From positions 172,005 to 236,004 of the forward strand of contig NZ_BMEU01000002.1 of NCBI RefSeq assembly GCF_014637085.1: 64,000 nt of DNA. Direction: 5' to 3'. This DNA is from Comamonas phosphati (GTDB taxonomy: Bacteria; Pseudomonadota; Gammaproteobacteria; Burkholderiales; Burkholderiaceae_C). This document shows positions 1 to 8,887 of this stretch, one piece after another. The position numbers and the translations under genes were made by a program. Numbering within the stretch: the first letter of the stretch is position 1; each line of letters starts with the position of its first letter. The notes beneath the pieces were generated by a model that saw only the letters and a program-made list of their open reading frames with translations, did not search any database and was not told the DNA's origin.

Positions 1-677
1 CTCACGCTGATCCAGGGCGAGACATCGCTCTGGCCGAAGAATCCGTAGCGGAAACCGTCGATCATGTAGAAAAACGGGTTGATATGGCTGACAGCCTGCC
101 AAAAAGCCGGCAGCGAATGCACGGAATAGAACACGCCGGACAGAAAGGTCAGCGGCATGATCAGGAAGTTCTGGAAGGCCGCCATCTGGTCGAACTTCTC
201 GGCCCACAGGCCGGCGATCAGGCCCAGCGTGCCCATGAGGGCGCAGCCCAGGAAGCCGAACACCACGATCCACAGCGGCGCCGCGAAGTCGGGCACGGCA
301 AAGAACAGCGTGACCACGAACACGCCCAGGCCCACGAGCAGGCCGCGCAGCACCGAAGCGCCCACATAGGCCGTGAACCAGGCCCAGTGCGACAGCGGCG
401 TGAGCAGCACGAACACCAGCGAGCCCATGATCTTGCTCTGCACCAGGCTGGAGGAGCTGTTGGCAAAGGCGTTCTGCAGCATGCTCATCATCACCAGGCC
501 GGGAATCAGAAAGGCCGTGTAGCTGATACGGTCGTAGACCATGACCCGGCCTTCGAGCACATGGCCGAAGACCAGCAGGTACAGCACGGCCGTGAGCACG
601 GGCGCGGCCACGGTCTGGAAGCTCACCTTCCAGAAGCGCAGCACTTCCTTTCTGAGCAGGGTCTGCCAGCCGTTCAT
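1..677 (-). CDS. ABC-2 type transporter permease (C-terminus cut by window edge)
   Basis: Inner-membrane permease of an ABC-2 type exporter. The visible 225 codons start MNGWQTLLRKEV and contain several hydrophobic segments (around VLTAVLYLLVFG, AFLIPGLVMMSML, LVFVLLTPLSHWAWF and IVVFGFLGCALMG) and the ABC-2 loop around FLSGVFYSIHSLP. The ATG overlaps the TGA of the upstream ATPase gene as ATGA, so the two are translationally coupled and form one transporter. Family members are about 250-260 residues, so only the last few dozen codons lie outside the window. The substrate cannot be read from sequence. The position directly after mlaB suggests an envelope-related substrate, which is inference. 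Confidence 0.85.
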   Translation of the reverse strand, partial: MNGWQTLLRKEVLRFWKVSFQTVAAPVLTAVLYLLVFGHVLEGRVMVYDRISYTAFLIPGLVMMSMLQNAFANSSSSLVQSKIMGSLVFVLLTPLSHWAWFTAYVGASVLRGLLVGLGVFVVTLFFAVPDFAAPLWIVVFGFLGCALMGTLGLIAGLWAEKFDQMAAFQNFLIMPLTFLSGVFYSVHSLPAFWQAVSHINPFFYMIDGFRYGFFGQSDVSPWISV

Positions 678-1612
678 GCCGCACCTCCCTGGGCACCGCC
701 TTGTTTCACCGCCGCCTCGTTCATGATGTGGATGAACACGTCCTCCAGGTCGGCACGGCGGATTTCCACGTCCTCGGGCGTCACGCCGCCTTCGCGCAGC
801 GCGGCCAGCAGTTTCTCCACATCGGCGGCATCGGCCGCGGGCACCTGCACGATGCGGCCCGTGACGCGCGCGCGCTGCGCCACGGCAGCCGGCAGGGCGC
901 TATCGGTCTTGAACTGCAGCACGTTGCTGGACGCCGACTTGAGCAGTTCGCTCATGGGCGAGAGCTTGACGATCTGGCCCTGCTTGAGCATGGCCACGCG
1001 GCTGCACAGGGCCTCGGCCTCTTCGAGGTAATGGGTGGTCAGCAGCACCGTGTGCCCCTGCTTGTTGAGCTTGGCGATGAAGTGCCACAGCGTCTGGCGC
1101 AGCTCCACGTCCACGCCGGCCGTGGGTTCGTCGAGCACGATGATGGGCGGCTTGTGCACCAGGGCCTGGGCCACGAGCACGCGGCGCTTCATGCCGCCCG
1201 AGAGCTGGCGCATGTTGGCATGGGCCTTGTCGGCCAGGCCCAGGCTGGCCAGCAGTTCGTCGATCCAGGCGTCGTTGTGCCTGACGCCGAAATAGCCGGA
1301 CTGGAAGCGCAGCGCCTCGCGCACATTGAAGAACGGGTCGAACACCAGCTCCTGGGGCACGATGCCGAGCTTGCGCCGCGCATCGGCGAAATCGGCCTGA
1401 ACATCGCTGCCCTGCACCAGCACGCGTCCACCGGAGGCCCGGGACAGCCCCGCCAGAATGCTGATGAGCGTGGTCTTGCCCGCGCCGTTGGGGCCGAGCA
1501 GACCGAAGAATTCACCTTCCGCGATATCCAGGCTCACCTGCTTGAGCGCATGGAACTCCCCCTTGGGGGTGCGGTAGGTCTTGGAAACGGATTGGAATGA
1601 GACTGCAGACAT
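674..1612 (-). CDS. ABC transporter ATP-binding protein (ABC-2 exporter)
   Basis: Cytoplasmic ATPase driving the permease encoded just downstream. It has Walker A GPNGAGKTT, signature LSGGMKRR, Walker B IIVLDEPTAGVD and H-loop LLTTH, all in the expected order, followed by a C-terminal extension of about 90 residues typical of ATPases that pair with ABC-2 permeases. I chose the start MSAVSFQSVSKTY (312 residues) because the 15 codons upstream (MRLQPGWPS...) do not fit the family. It lies 91 bp after mlaB on the same strand and may be co-transcribed with the mla operon. It resembles YadG-type ATPases; a specific substrate is not claimed. Confidence 0.9.
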   Translation of the reverse strand: MSAVSFQSVSKTYRTPKGEFHALKQVSLDIAEGEFFGLLGPNGAGKTTLISILAGLSRASGGRVLVQGSDVQADFADARRKLGIVPQELVFDPFFNVREALRFQSGYFGVRHNDAWIDELLASLGLADKAHANMRQLSGGMKRRVLVAQALVHKPPIIVLDEPTAGVDVELRQTLWHFIAKLNKQGHTVLLTTHYLEEAEALCSRVAMLKQGQIVKLSPMSELLKSASSNVLQFKTDSALPAAVAQRARVTGRIVQVPAADAADVEKLLAALREGGVTPEDVEIRRADLEDVFIHIMNEAAVKQGGAQGGAA

Positions 1613-1703
1613 GGGAGCCGCCATTCTAGGGCTTGGCCATCCAGGCTGCAGACGCATGGAAATCGGGCCGCCGAAACAACCGGCCCGAATGCCGGCTCCT
1701 GCC

Positions 1704-1997
1704 TCAGCCGTGCCGGGGCAGCAGCCCGTCCACCCCGTACAGGGCGGCCATGGACTGCAAGCCCTGGGGCAGGCCGATCACGGCCAGTTGCTTGCCGGCT
1801 TCCAGCGCCGCGCGCCGGCAGGCCAGCAGCACGGCCAGCGCGGAGGAATCGAAAGTCTGGACCGCGCTGGCATCCACCGGCACCTGCTGGCCGGGAAACT
1901 CGGCCACCTGCGGGCGCAGGCTCATCAGGCAGGCGCGGGCCTGGCGGTAGGTCAGCTCCTGCGGCAGCTGCAGCGGAGAGGTCGGTGTTTGGGACAT
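1704..1997 (-). CDS. mlaB: MlaB, STAS-domain subunit of the Mla phospholipid transporter
   Basis: Small (97-residue) cytoplasmic STAS-domain protein that binds and stabilises the MlaF ATPase in the MlaFEDB inner-membrane complex. The recognisable STAS segment is VPVDASAVQTFDSSALAVLL, with the conserved DSS turn at the position of the regulatory Ser/Thr of anti-sigma-antagonist folds. It is the last gene of a collinear mlaF-mlaE-mlaD-mlaA-mlaC-mlaB run and starts 21 bp after the mlaC stop. Assignment rests on the short STAS fold plus operon context. Confidence 0.85.
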   Translation of the reverse strand: MSQTPTSPLQLPQELTYRQARACLMSLRPQVAEFPGQQVPVDASAVQTFDSSALAVLLACRRAALEAGKQLAVIGLPQGLQSMAALYGVDGLLPRHG

Positions 1998-2018
1998 GGC
2001 CGCCGAGTTTGCGTGGAC

Positions 2019-2657
2019 TTACTTGGCCGCTGCCGGAGTCAGCGGCATGGAGCTGCGCGAAGCCAGCGTCTTGATCAGGCCGTCAATGCCGTTGGCATTG
2101 ATTTCCTGGGCGAACTGGTTGCGGTAGGTTTCCACCAGCCACACGCCCAGCACGTTGAAGTTGTAGAGCTTCCAGCCGTCGGCCTGCTTTTCGAGGCGGA
2201 AGTCCAGCTGCACGGGGTCGCCGCGGCCGTTGACCTGGGTGCGCACCAGCACGTCGGTATCGCCGGCGGCCATGCGGATGGGCTTGACGGTAATGGTCTG
2301 GTCCACCACCTGCGACAGCGCACCCGAGTAGGTGCGCACCAGCAGGGACTTGAACTCGTCCTGCAGGCGCTGGCGCTGCTCGGGCGTGGCCTGGCGCCAG
2401 GCCGGGCCCACGGCGGCCGAGGTCATGCGGCGGAAGTCCACATAGGGCATGACCTTCTCGTTGACCAGCGCATTGACCTTGGCGGTATCGCCGCCGCGCA
2501 GGACCGGGTCTTTCTTGATGGTGTCGAGCACATCGGTAGATACGCGCTTGACCAGCGCGTCAGGCGCCTCCTCTGCGGCTGCCACGGCAGGCAGGCCCAG
2601 GTTCAAAGCCAGCATGGCGCCGGCGGCCATGCCCCACATACGACGGGTGATCTTCAT
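2019..2657 (-). CDS. mlaC: MlaC, periplasmic phospholipid-binding protein
   Basis: Periplasmic shuttle that carries phospholipid between the outer-membrane MlaA complex and the inner-membrane MlaFEDB complex. The 212-residue product has a signal peptide (MKITRRMWGMAAGAMLALN, cleavage near AVAAAEE) and the MlaC/Ttg2D fold region with the conserved VNEKVMPYVDFRRMT segment and the lipid-cavity region TYSGALSQVVDQ. I chose this ATG over a longer open frame because GGAGAA sits 5-10 bases upstream and a signal peptide follows. It lies in mlaFEDACB between mlaA and mlaB. Confidence 0.92.
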   Translation of the reverse strand: MKITRRMWGMAAGAMLALNLGLPAVAAAEEAPDALVKRVSTDVLDTIKKDPVLRGGDTAKVNALVNEKVMPYVDFRRMTSAAVGPAWRQATPEQRQRLQDEFKSLLVRTYSGALSQVVDQTITVKPIRMAAGDTDVLVRTQVNGRGDPVQLDFRLEKQADGWKLYNFNVLGVWLVETYRNQFAQEINANGIDGLIKTLASRSSMPLTPAAAK

Positions 2658-2754
2658 TGCTTTCTCCATAGGCCCGCCAGTGTCATCGCAACCGGCGTGC
2701 CTGTAATCCATTCTTTGTAACTTGCTGTGCCTGCCATACGCGTGTCGGCCGTGC

Positions 2755-3540
2755 CTATTTGCCGCTACCGGGCGGCAGCTTGCCCGCATTGTCGTCGTCA
2801 TCGTAGTTTTCGAGACGGCCGTCGCCGCCAGACGCTGCGCCGCCAATGCGTGAGCGCAGATACACATCGCGCGTCAGGCTGTACTTGTCCAGCGCCACCG
2901 CGTCCAGCGTATCGCCGGCCTGCAGGTAGTGGGCCCGGGTGTTGACGAAGCGCAGCGCATACAGACTGTTGCGCACGGGAACATCGTCGACCTGGGTCAG
3001 AGGATGGCCATAGGCATCGACCGCCAGGCCGGCCGTGTCGCGCACCGTGGACGGCCCCCAGAACGGCAGCACCAGATACGGGCCGGTGGGCACGCCCCAG
3101 CGGCCCAGGGTCTGGCCGAAGTCCTGCTTGCGGCGCTGGATGCCGGCCTCGCTGGCCACGTCGAACAGGCCGCCGATGCCGAACACCGTGTTGACCGAGA
3201 AGCGCACCATGGAGTTGTAGGCGCCTTCGCCCTGGCCCTGCAGCAGGTTGTTCACGAACGACCAGGCATCGCCCAGGTTGTCGAAGAAATTGGTCACGCC
3301 TTCGCGCGCCACACGCGGCGTCACGGCCTGGTAGGCCGTGGCCACGGGCTTGAACACCGCCTTGTCCACACCTTCGTTGAAGGAATAGATGCTGCGGTTG
3401 AAGGACTCGTAGGGGTCGGCCGGATTCGCGGCGCCGCCCGTGCTGGTCGTCGCACAGCCGGAGAGCAAAGCTGCCGCAGCAAGGCCTGCTGCCAGCGCGC
3501 CGCTGCGCAGCGCCGGTGTTTGTGAGCGTGTTGTCATCAT
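2755..3540 (-). CDS. mlaA: MlaA (VacJ) outer-membrane lipoprotein
   Basis: Outer-membrane lipoprotein that removes surface-exposed phospholipid and passes it to MlaC. The lipobox LLSGC predicts lipidation at Cys29, followed by the family signature NPADPYESFNRSIYSFNEGVDKAV and the later GPYLVLPFWGPSTVRD block. The acidic C-terminal tail (ENYDDDDNAGKLPPGSGK) is variable in the family. The ATG overlaps the mlaD TGA and GGAGG lies upstream. In E. coli mlaA is unlinked to mlaFEDCB; here it is between mlaD and mlaC, so all pathway parts are co-expressed. Confidence 0.93.
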   Translation of the reverse strand: MMTTRSQTPALRSGALAAGLAAAALLSGCATTSTGGAANPADPYESFNRSIYSFNEGVDKAVFKPVATAYQAVTPRVAREGVTNFFDNLGDAWSFVNNLLQGQGEGAYNSMVRFSVNTVFGIGGLFDVASEAGIQRRKQDFGQTLGRWGVPTGPYLVLPFWGPSTVRDTAGLAVDAYGHPLTQVDDVPVRNSLYALRFVNTRAHYLQAGDTLDAVALDKYSLTRDVYLRSRIGGAASGGDGRLENYDDDDNAGKLPPGSGK

Positions 3541-4037
3541 TGTTTACCTCCAGCGCCAGGGCCGGCACTGTTGCCGCCATTGCCCTGCTCGGCCTTGCCG
3601 TACAGGAACTGGCCAATCAGATTTTCCAGCACAACGGCCGACTGTGTCGCGGTCACACGGTCCCCGGCCTTCAAATTTTCTTCGCTGGCACCGGCTTCGA
3701 TGCCGATGTACTGGTCGCCCAGCAAGCCGCTGGTCAGGATCTTGAGCGAGCTGTCCTTGGGAAACAGGTAGCGCGATTCCATGTTCATGGCCACGCTGGC
3801 CTGGAAGGTCTTGTCGTCGAAGGTGATGGCATTCACACGCCCCACGACCACGCCAGCGCTCTTGACCGCGGCCTTGGGCTTGAGCCCGCCGATGTTGTCG
3901 AAGCGCGCCGTCACCGTATAGGTCTGCTGGAAGTTCAGACTCAGCAGATTGGCCGACTGCAGGGCCAGGAACACCAGGGCCACCGCGCCGATGAGCACGA
4001 ACAGGCCAACCCAGACATCACTTTTGTTTTGCTGCAT
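3537..4037 (-). CDS. mlaD: MlaD, MCE-domain protein
   Basis: Inner-membrane-anchored periplasmic MCE protein that forms the hexameric lipid-conducting ring of MlaFEDB. It has one N-terminal transmembrane helix (VGLFVLIGAVALVFLAL, about residues 10-26) followed by a single MCE domain (FDNIGGLKPKAAVKSAGVVV, then LTSGLLGDQYIGIEAG) and a Gly/Ala-rich tail. The 166-residue length is normal for the family. It sits between mlaE and mlaA and overlaps the mlaA start by four bases. Confidence 0.93.
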   Translation of the reverse strand: MQQNKSDVWVGLFVLIGAVALVFLALQSANLLSLNFQQTYTVTARFDNIGGLKPKAAVKSAGVVVGRVNAITFDDKTFQASVAMNMESRYLFPKDSSLKILTSGLLGDQYIGIEAGASEENLKAGDRVTATQSAVVLENLIGQFLYGKAEQGNGGNSAGPGAGGKQ

Positions 4038-4075
4038 GATTTTTTACCTCTTGTCCGTCGCGCCTATGCAGGTGC

Positions 4076-4858
4076 TCAGACGCTGAACATGGTTGCCGTG
4101 AGCAGGAAGTCCAGCCCCAGCACCGTGAGCGAAGCCACGACCACCGTGCGCGTGGTGGCCCGCGAAACACCTTCGGGCGTCGGCTTGGCCGCATAGCCTT
4201 CGAGCAGGGCGATGAAGGTGACGGCGATGCCGAACACCATGCTCTTGAGCACGCCGTTGCCCAGGTCGTACCACCAGTCCACGCCCTGCTGCATCTGGCC
4301 CCAGAACGCGCCGCCGTCGACGCCGATCAGCACCACGCCGACCAGCCAGCCGCCGATCACGCCCACGGCGCTGAACACCGCCGCCAGCAGCGGCAGCGTG
4401 ACCAGGCCCGCCCAGAAGCGCGGCGCCAGAATGCGTTTGACGGGGTCCACGGCCATCATTTCCATGGCCGACAGCTGCTCGCCGGCCTTCATCAGGCCGA
4501 TCTCGGCCGTCAGCGCCGTGCCGGCACGGCCCGCGAACAGCAGGGCCGTGACCACGGGCCCGAGTTCGCGCACCAGCGACAGGGCCACCAAGAGGCCCAG
4601 TGCCTCGGCCGAGCCATAGCGCTGCAGCGTGTAATAGCCCTGCAGGCCCAGCACAAAGCCCACGAACAGGCCCGAGACGCCGATGATGGCCAGCGAATAA
4701 TTGCCCAGGAAGTGGATCTGGTCGCCGATCAGGCGCGGACGCCGCAGCGCCGGCCCCATGAGCGCCAGCAGGCGCATGAACAGGCGCGCGCCCGAGCCGA
4801 CCTGGGTCAGCTGCTGGCGCACGGCAGCGCCTATGCGCACGGGATGCAGGGGATTCAT
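4076..4858 (-). CDS. mlaE: MlaE, permease of the Mla phospholipid transporter
   Basis: Polytopic permease of the MlaFEDB complex (MlaE/Ttg2B family). The 260-residue product shows the family core: [19 protein letters not shown], the [18 protein letters not shown] coupling region, and the segment [22 protein letters not shown] prefer the ATG at 4858 to the one two codons earlier because GGAGGT is six bases in front of it and it overlaps the mlaF stop as ATGA. A gap of 38 bp separates it from mlaD. Confidence 0.93.
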   Translation of the reverse strand: MNPLHPVRIGAAVRQQLTQVGSGARLFMRLLALMGPALRRPRLIGDQIHFLGNYSLAIIGVSGLFVGFVLGLQGYYTLQRYGSAEALGLLVALSLVRELGPVVTALLFAGRAGTALTAEIGLMKAGEQLSAMEMMAVDPVKRILAPRFWAGLVTLPLLAAVFSAVGVIGGWLVGVVLIGVDGGAFWGQMQQGVDWWYDLGNGVLKSMVFGIAVTFIALLEGYAAKPTPEGVSRATTRTVVVASLTVLGLDFLLTATMFSV

Positions 4859-5679
4859 GCGCACCTCCGGCCGTTGGCGGGCAGGCCGAAGTCCTCTTCG
4901 GCGCTGGCTCCGGGATAGTGGAACGGCACCGGCCCCGTGGGCCGGGCGTTGATGAACTGCTGCACCAGCGGATCGGTGCTGGCGCGCACCTCCTCGGGCG
5001 TGCCCTGAGCCGCCACGCCGCCGTTACCCAGGATCACCACATGGTCGGCCACATGGAAGGTCTCTTCCACATCGTGGGAGACCAGGATGGAGGTCAGGCC
5101 CATGGCGTCGCTCAGCTGGCGGATCAGCTGCGCGGCCGTGCCCAGGGAAATCGGGTCCAGCCCGGCAAAGGGCTCGTCGTACATGATGAGCTCGGGGTCC
5201 AGCGCAATCGCCCGCGCCAGCGCCACGCGGCGGGCCATGCCGCCCGAGACCTCGCTGGGCATCAGGTCGCGCGCGCCGCGCAGGCCCACGGCATGCAGCT
5301 TCATGAGCACGATGTCGCGGATCAGCGCTTCGGGCAGGTCGGTGTGCTCGCGCAGCGGGAAGGCCACGTTGTCGAACACGCTCATGTCGGTGAACAGGGC
5401 GCCGAACTGGAACAGCATGCCCATGCGCCGGCGCGCCGCGTACAGCTGCTGCGCCGTCATCTGCGTGACGTCCTGGCCGTCGAACAGCACCTCGCCCTGC
5501 TGGGCATGGTTCTGGCCGCCGATCAGGCGCAGCACCGTGGTCTTGCCGCCGCCGGAGGCGCCCATCAGCGCCGTGACCTTGCCGCGCGGCACCTGCAGGG
5601 ACAGGTCGCGCAGGATGACGCGCTCGCCATAGCCGAAGGTGACGTTGCGCAATTGCACAAGGGGAGCATTGGGTGACAT
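4855..5679 (-). CDS. mlaF: MlaF, ATPase of the Mla phospholipid transporter
   Basis: Cytoplasmic ATPase that powers the MlaFEDB lipid transporter and docks on MlaB. It has Walker [10 protein letters not shown], signature VSGGMARR, Walker [14 protein letters not shown] and H-loop SHDVEE. The start [15 protein letters not shown] gives 274 residues, as usual for the family; the open frame upstream (MRTMALFKETSMD...) is AT-richer and unlike the family. This is the first gene of the operon, so the promoter should lie in 5680-5898, where a long palindrome is present. Confidence 0.93.
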   Translation of the reverse strand: MSPNAPLVQLRNVTFGYGERVILRDLSLQVPRGKVTALMGASGGGKTTVLRLIGGQNHAQQGEVLFDGQDVTQMTAQQLYAARRRMGMLFQFGALFTDMSVFDNVAFPLREHTDLPEALIRDIVLMKLHAVGLRGARDLMPSEVSGGMARRVALARAIALDPELIMYDEPFAGLDPISLGTAAQLIRQLSDAMGLTSILVSHDVEETFHVADHVVILGNGGVAAQGTPEEVRASTDPLVQQFINARPTGPVPFHYPGASAEEDFGLPANGRRCA

Positions 5680-5750
5680 GCAGCAGGCGTGGGTCGGAGT
5701 GAAAACACGTATTGTGCCGGTAGCGCCACGGGCACAGGCGGCCCGGATGC

Positions 5751-5782
5751 CAAAGAAACATACATCCATGGATGTTTCTTTG
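5751..5782. promoter_or_regulatory. Long imperfect palindrome upstream of mlaF
   Basis: CAAAGAAA (5751-5758) pairs with TTTCTTTG (5775-5782) around the perfect 12-bp palindrome CATCCATGGATG (5763-5774), with a 4-base CATA bulge. It lies 72-103 bases in front of the mlaF start in the gap between the mla operon and the amino-acid importer. It could be an operator for the mla operon or an RNA hairpin; no regulator is identified. Confidence 0.5.
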
Positions 5783-5898
5783 AAGAGCGCCATTGTACGC
5801 AATGCAGCACAACTATGTTTTCAGGAGCTTCCAGCGCATACCTGGCCTCGATTTCCACCCAATTTTATGCCAGAACAAATCGGCATCGCCGGCCTGTT

Positions 5899-6672
<774 letters not shown>

Positions 6673-6720
6673 CCCAACTTCTCCATGGTGGTGGATGCAT
6701 GAAACTGGCGCGATCCAAGC

Positions 6721-6801
6721 CAGGGACGGCCAGCAAGGGCCGCCCCGCAGCAAAGGCCGTCGTCCCCCTTCCAGGGGGAAGCCGCACCGCGGCTCAGGGG
6801 G
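6721..6801 (-). repeat. REP-like 3-prime repeat, copy 1
   Basis: Read on the minus strand it begins CCCCCTGAGCCGC directly after the permease stop, continues through the hairpin CTTCCCCCTGGAAGGGGG, then ACGACGGCCTTTGCTGCGG and GGCGGCCCTTGCTGGCCGTC. The same block recurs after five other genes in this window. Confidence 0.85.
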
Positions 6802-7452
6802 TCACTCATATTTGGCATGGCGATTCTCGAGATGTTGGAAGACCCAGGTCAGCAGCAGCGTCATGCCCAGGTAGAAGCAGGCGGCCACGATGAACGGCGT
6901 GAACGTGAAGTCGCGCTGCACCACGCCGCGCGCCACGCGCAGCAGGTCGTTGAGCGCCAGCACGTAGATCAGCGAGGTGTCCTTGACCAGGGTGATGGTC
7001 TCGTTGCTCACGGGCGGCAGGATGCGGGCCCACATCTGCGGCAGGATGATGCGGCGCATGGTCTGCGCATAGGTCATGCCCAGCACCTTGGCGCCTTCGT
7101 ACTGGCCGCGGTCGATGGACTTGATGCCGGCGCGGAAGATCTCGGCGAAGTAGGCCGCGTAATTGAACGCGAAAGCCACCACGGCCGCCGGAAAATCGGG
7201 CAGGCGCACGCCGATCACCGGCACGAACGGCAGGGCAAAGTAGACGAACAGCAGCTGCAGCATCAGCGGCGTGCCGCGCACCAACCAGAGATAGGAACCC
7301 ACCAGGGAGCTCAGCGCCTTGATGCGGGAGATGCGCATCAGCGCCAGCGCCAGGCCCAGCGGAATCGAGAGCACCAGCGTGATGAGGAACAGCTTGAGGG
7401 TAACCAGGGCTCCGGCGGCCATGGGCCCCAGGAGCGAAATGACATAGTCCAT
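6802..7452 (-). CDS. Polar amino-acid ABC transporter permease (HisM/GlnP type)
   Basis: Inner-membrane permease of the importer, 216 residues with about five transmembrane segments (VTLKLFLITLVLSIPLGLAL, LMLQLLFVYFALPFV, AVVAFAFNYAAYFAEIF, and a C-terminal FIVAACFYLGMTLLLTWVF). The ABC-docking EAA loop is EGAKVLGMTYAQTMRRIILPQ, written here as YEGAKVLGMTY followed by AQTMRRIILPQ. It is the only permease gene in the cluster, so it probably works as a homodimer. It is separated from the binding-protein gene by a strong hairpin that would lower its expression relative to that gene. Confidence 0.9.
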   Translation of the reverse strand: MDYVISLLGPMAAGALVTLKLFLITLVLSIPLGLALALMRISRIKALSSLVGSYLWLVRGTPLMLQLLFVYFALPFVPVIGVRLPDFPAAVVAFAFNYAAYFAEIFRAGIKSIDRGQYEGAKVLGMTYAQTMRRIILPQMWARILPPVSNETITLVKDTSLIYVLALNDLLRVARGVVQRDFTFTPFIVAACFYLGMTLLLTWVFQHLENRHAKYE

Positions 7453-7472
7453 TGGATGGCCTTCGGCAGGTC

Positions 7473-7504
7473 AAAAAAAACCGGCAATGACAGGACATTG
7501 CCGG
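7473..7504 (-). terminator. Intra-operon terminator/attenuator after the binding-protein gene
   Basis: On the minus strand CCGGCAATG, loop TCCTGT, CATTGCCGG is followed by eight T residues, a canonical Rho-independent terminator. It sits between the binding-protein stop (7525) and the permease start (7452), where partial termination would give more binding protein than membrane parts. Confidence 0.85.
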
Positions 7505-7524
7505 CTGCACGATTTTTTGAAAGA

Positions 7525-8337
7525 TCAGTGCTTGATCACGTCGGCGCCAAACCACTTGTTGGCGATTTCGGCGGCCTTGCCGTCCTTCTTCATGGCGTTC
7601 AAGGCGTCGTTGATCTTGTTGCGGGTGGCTTCGTCATCCTTGCGAAAGCCCACGCCGTAGTCTTCGGTGCCGAAGTCTTCCGCCAGCACGGCGTAGCTCT
7701 CGGGCTTCTTGTTCACGTAGTAGCGACCCACCACCTCGTCCACCACCACGGTGTCCAGGCGGCCGGCATCCAGGTCCATCAGCGCAGCGATGTTGTCGCC
7801 GAACAGCTTGGTTGCCTTGAACTTGGAAGACAGCTCCTTGTCCTTTTCCAGGGCCGTCACGGCGCTGGAGCCCTCCTGGGCACCCACGATCTTGCCGGCC
7901 ATGTCGGCCTTGGTCTTGATGGGCGAACCGGCCTTCACGATGATGATCTGCTTGTTGACCATGTAGGGGTCGGTGAACAGGATCTTTTCCTTGCGCTCTT
8001 CGAGGATGGTCAGACCGTTCCACAGCGCATCCACGCGCTTGCCCAGCAGCTCGGCTTCCTTGGCGTTCCAGTCGATGGGCTTGAACTCCACTTCGACGCC
8101 GGCGCGCTTGGCGGCTTCCTTGGCCATGTCGATGTCGAAGCCGACGATTTCGTTCTTGTCGTCACGGAAACCCATGGGCGGGAAGTTGTCGTCCAGGCCC
8201 ACCACCAGCTTGGCGGCTGCGGCCGGTGCCGGAGCGGGAGCCGGCGCTGCAGCGGTGTTCGATGCGGGTTCGTTCTTGCCGCAGGCAGCCAGCAATGCAG
8301 TCAGGGCAACCGTGGCCAAGAGGGTACGTTTTTTCAT
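7525..8337 (-). CDS. Amino-acid ABC transporter substrate-binding lipoprotein
   Basis: Periplasmic solute-binding protein of family 3 (SBP_bac_3), probably lipid-anchored: the lipobox LLAACG predicts lipidation at Cys19, followed by an Ala/Pro linker (residues about 27-41). The family signature is GFDIDMAKEAAKRAGVEVEF, and NGLTILEERKEKILFTDPYM is the second ligand-binding block. Length is 270 residues. The start MKKRTLLATVALTALLAACG is chosen because it gives a proper signal. It is the first gene of the importer, followed by an attenuator hairpin and then permease and ATPase genes. Confidence 0.92.
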   Translation of the reverse strand: MKKRTLLATVALTALLAACGKNEPASNTAAAPAPAPAPAAAAKLVVGLDDNFPPMGFRDDKNEIVGFDIDMAKEAAKRAGVEVEFKPIDWNAKEAELLGKRVDALWNGLTILEERKEKILFTDPYMVNKQIIIVKAGSPIKTKADMAGKIVGAQEGSSAVTALEKDKELSSKFKATKLFGDNIAALMDLDAGRLDTVVVDEVVGRYYVNKKPESYAVLAEDFGTEDYGVGFRKDDEATRNKINDALNAMKKDGKAAEIANKWFGADVIKH

Positions 8338-8556
8338 GATGTCAAAAAGTGAAATAGAAAAGACTGAAACAGGAAAGACGATCAGCACCAGACAGGACTG
8401 CAGCCGGAATCAGGCAGGCAAATGGCTCACCAGATCCGACTGCCGCCGGCGCCGCATTGCGCATGACCATGTAGGCGCATCGATGTGTCGTCCACGGTTA
8501 CAAACGGTGCACCATTCTGCCATCCGGCAATGCCACTGCCTCCCCCTCGCTTTCAC

Positions 8557-8630
8557 CTATACATAATCATCAAAATTCAACAAAACAGTCTATACATATT
8601 TATCCAATTCAATATTTTCCACCTATACAT
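8557..8630. repeat. Three CTATACAT repeats at exact 33-bp spacing
   Basis: The octamer CTATACAT occurs at 8557-8564, 8590-8597 and 8623-8630, each 33 bases from the next, in an AT-rich patch. The first two units also share a partial ATC-AA-TTCAA tail. The rest of 8338-8700 (the gap between the binding-protein start and the gltBD terminator) holds no gene I can support. The array is about 220-290 bases upstream of the importer start. Confidence 0.6.
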
Positions 8631-8700
8631 CACCAGCAGACGGAACTGCAATAGACCGACCGTCGGGCCCGTACCAGGCCCAGCCCGCAGATCGCTATCA

Positions 8701-8726
8701 AAATAAAAGCGCCCCAAAGGGCGCTT
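8701..8726 (-). terminator. Rho-independent terminator of gltBD
   Basis: On the minus strand AAGCGCCC, loop TTT, GGGGCGCTT followed by TTATTT. It lies downstream of gltD and of the duplicated gltD tail, and ends the gltBD transcript. Confidence 0.85.
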
Positions 8727-8752
8727 CTGTCAAAGGCAGCGGAGAGGCTTGG

Positions 8753-8815
8753 CGGGGCAGCTCGCCGGCGCCCATCAGGAACTCATCCACCGCGCGCGCA
8801 GCCTGACGGCCTTCG
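8753..8815 (-). pseudogene. Vestigial duplicate of the gltD 3-prime end
   Basis: About 60 bases at 8753-8815 are nearly identical to 8894-8955, the end of gltD, and would encode the same C-terminal residues ([15 protein letters not shown], then GELPR in place of SELPR). The copy has no start and is separated from gltD by about 75 unrelated bases. It looks like the scar of a partial duplication or of a second gltD copy, lying between the real stop and the terminator. Confidence 0.7.
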
Positions 8816-8887
8816 CCACCGCGGCCGGTCAGGCCGCAGTTTCCATCCCGGCCCAATGGGCCAGCCGCGAAAGCCGAGCACCCTGCT

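Noticed and set aside
8557-8630. The CTATACAT array as a CRISPR-like repeat
   Set aside because: Only an 8-bp core is conserved, with no true repeat-spacer structure and no cas genes.
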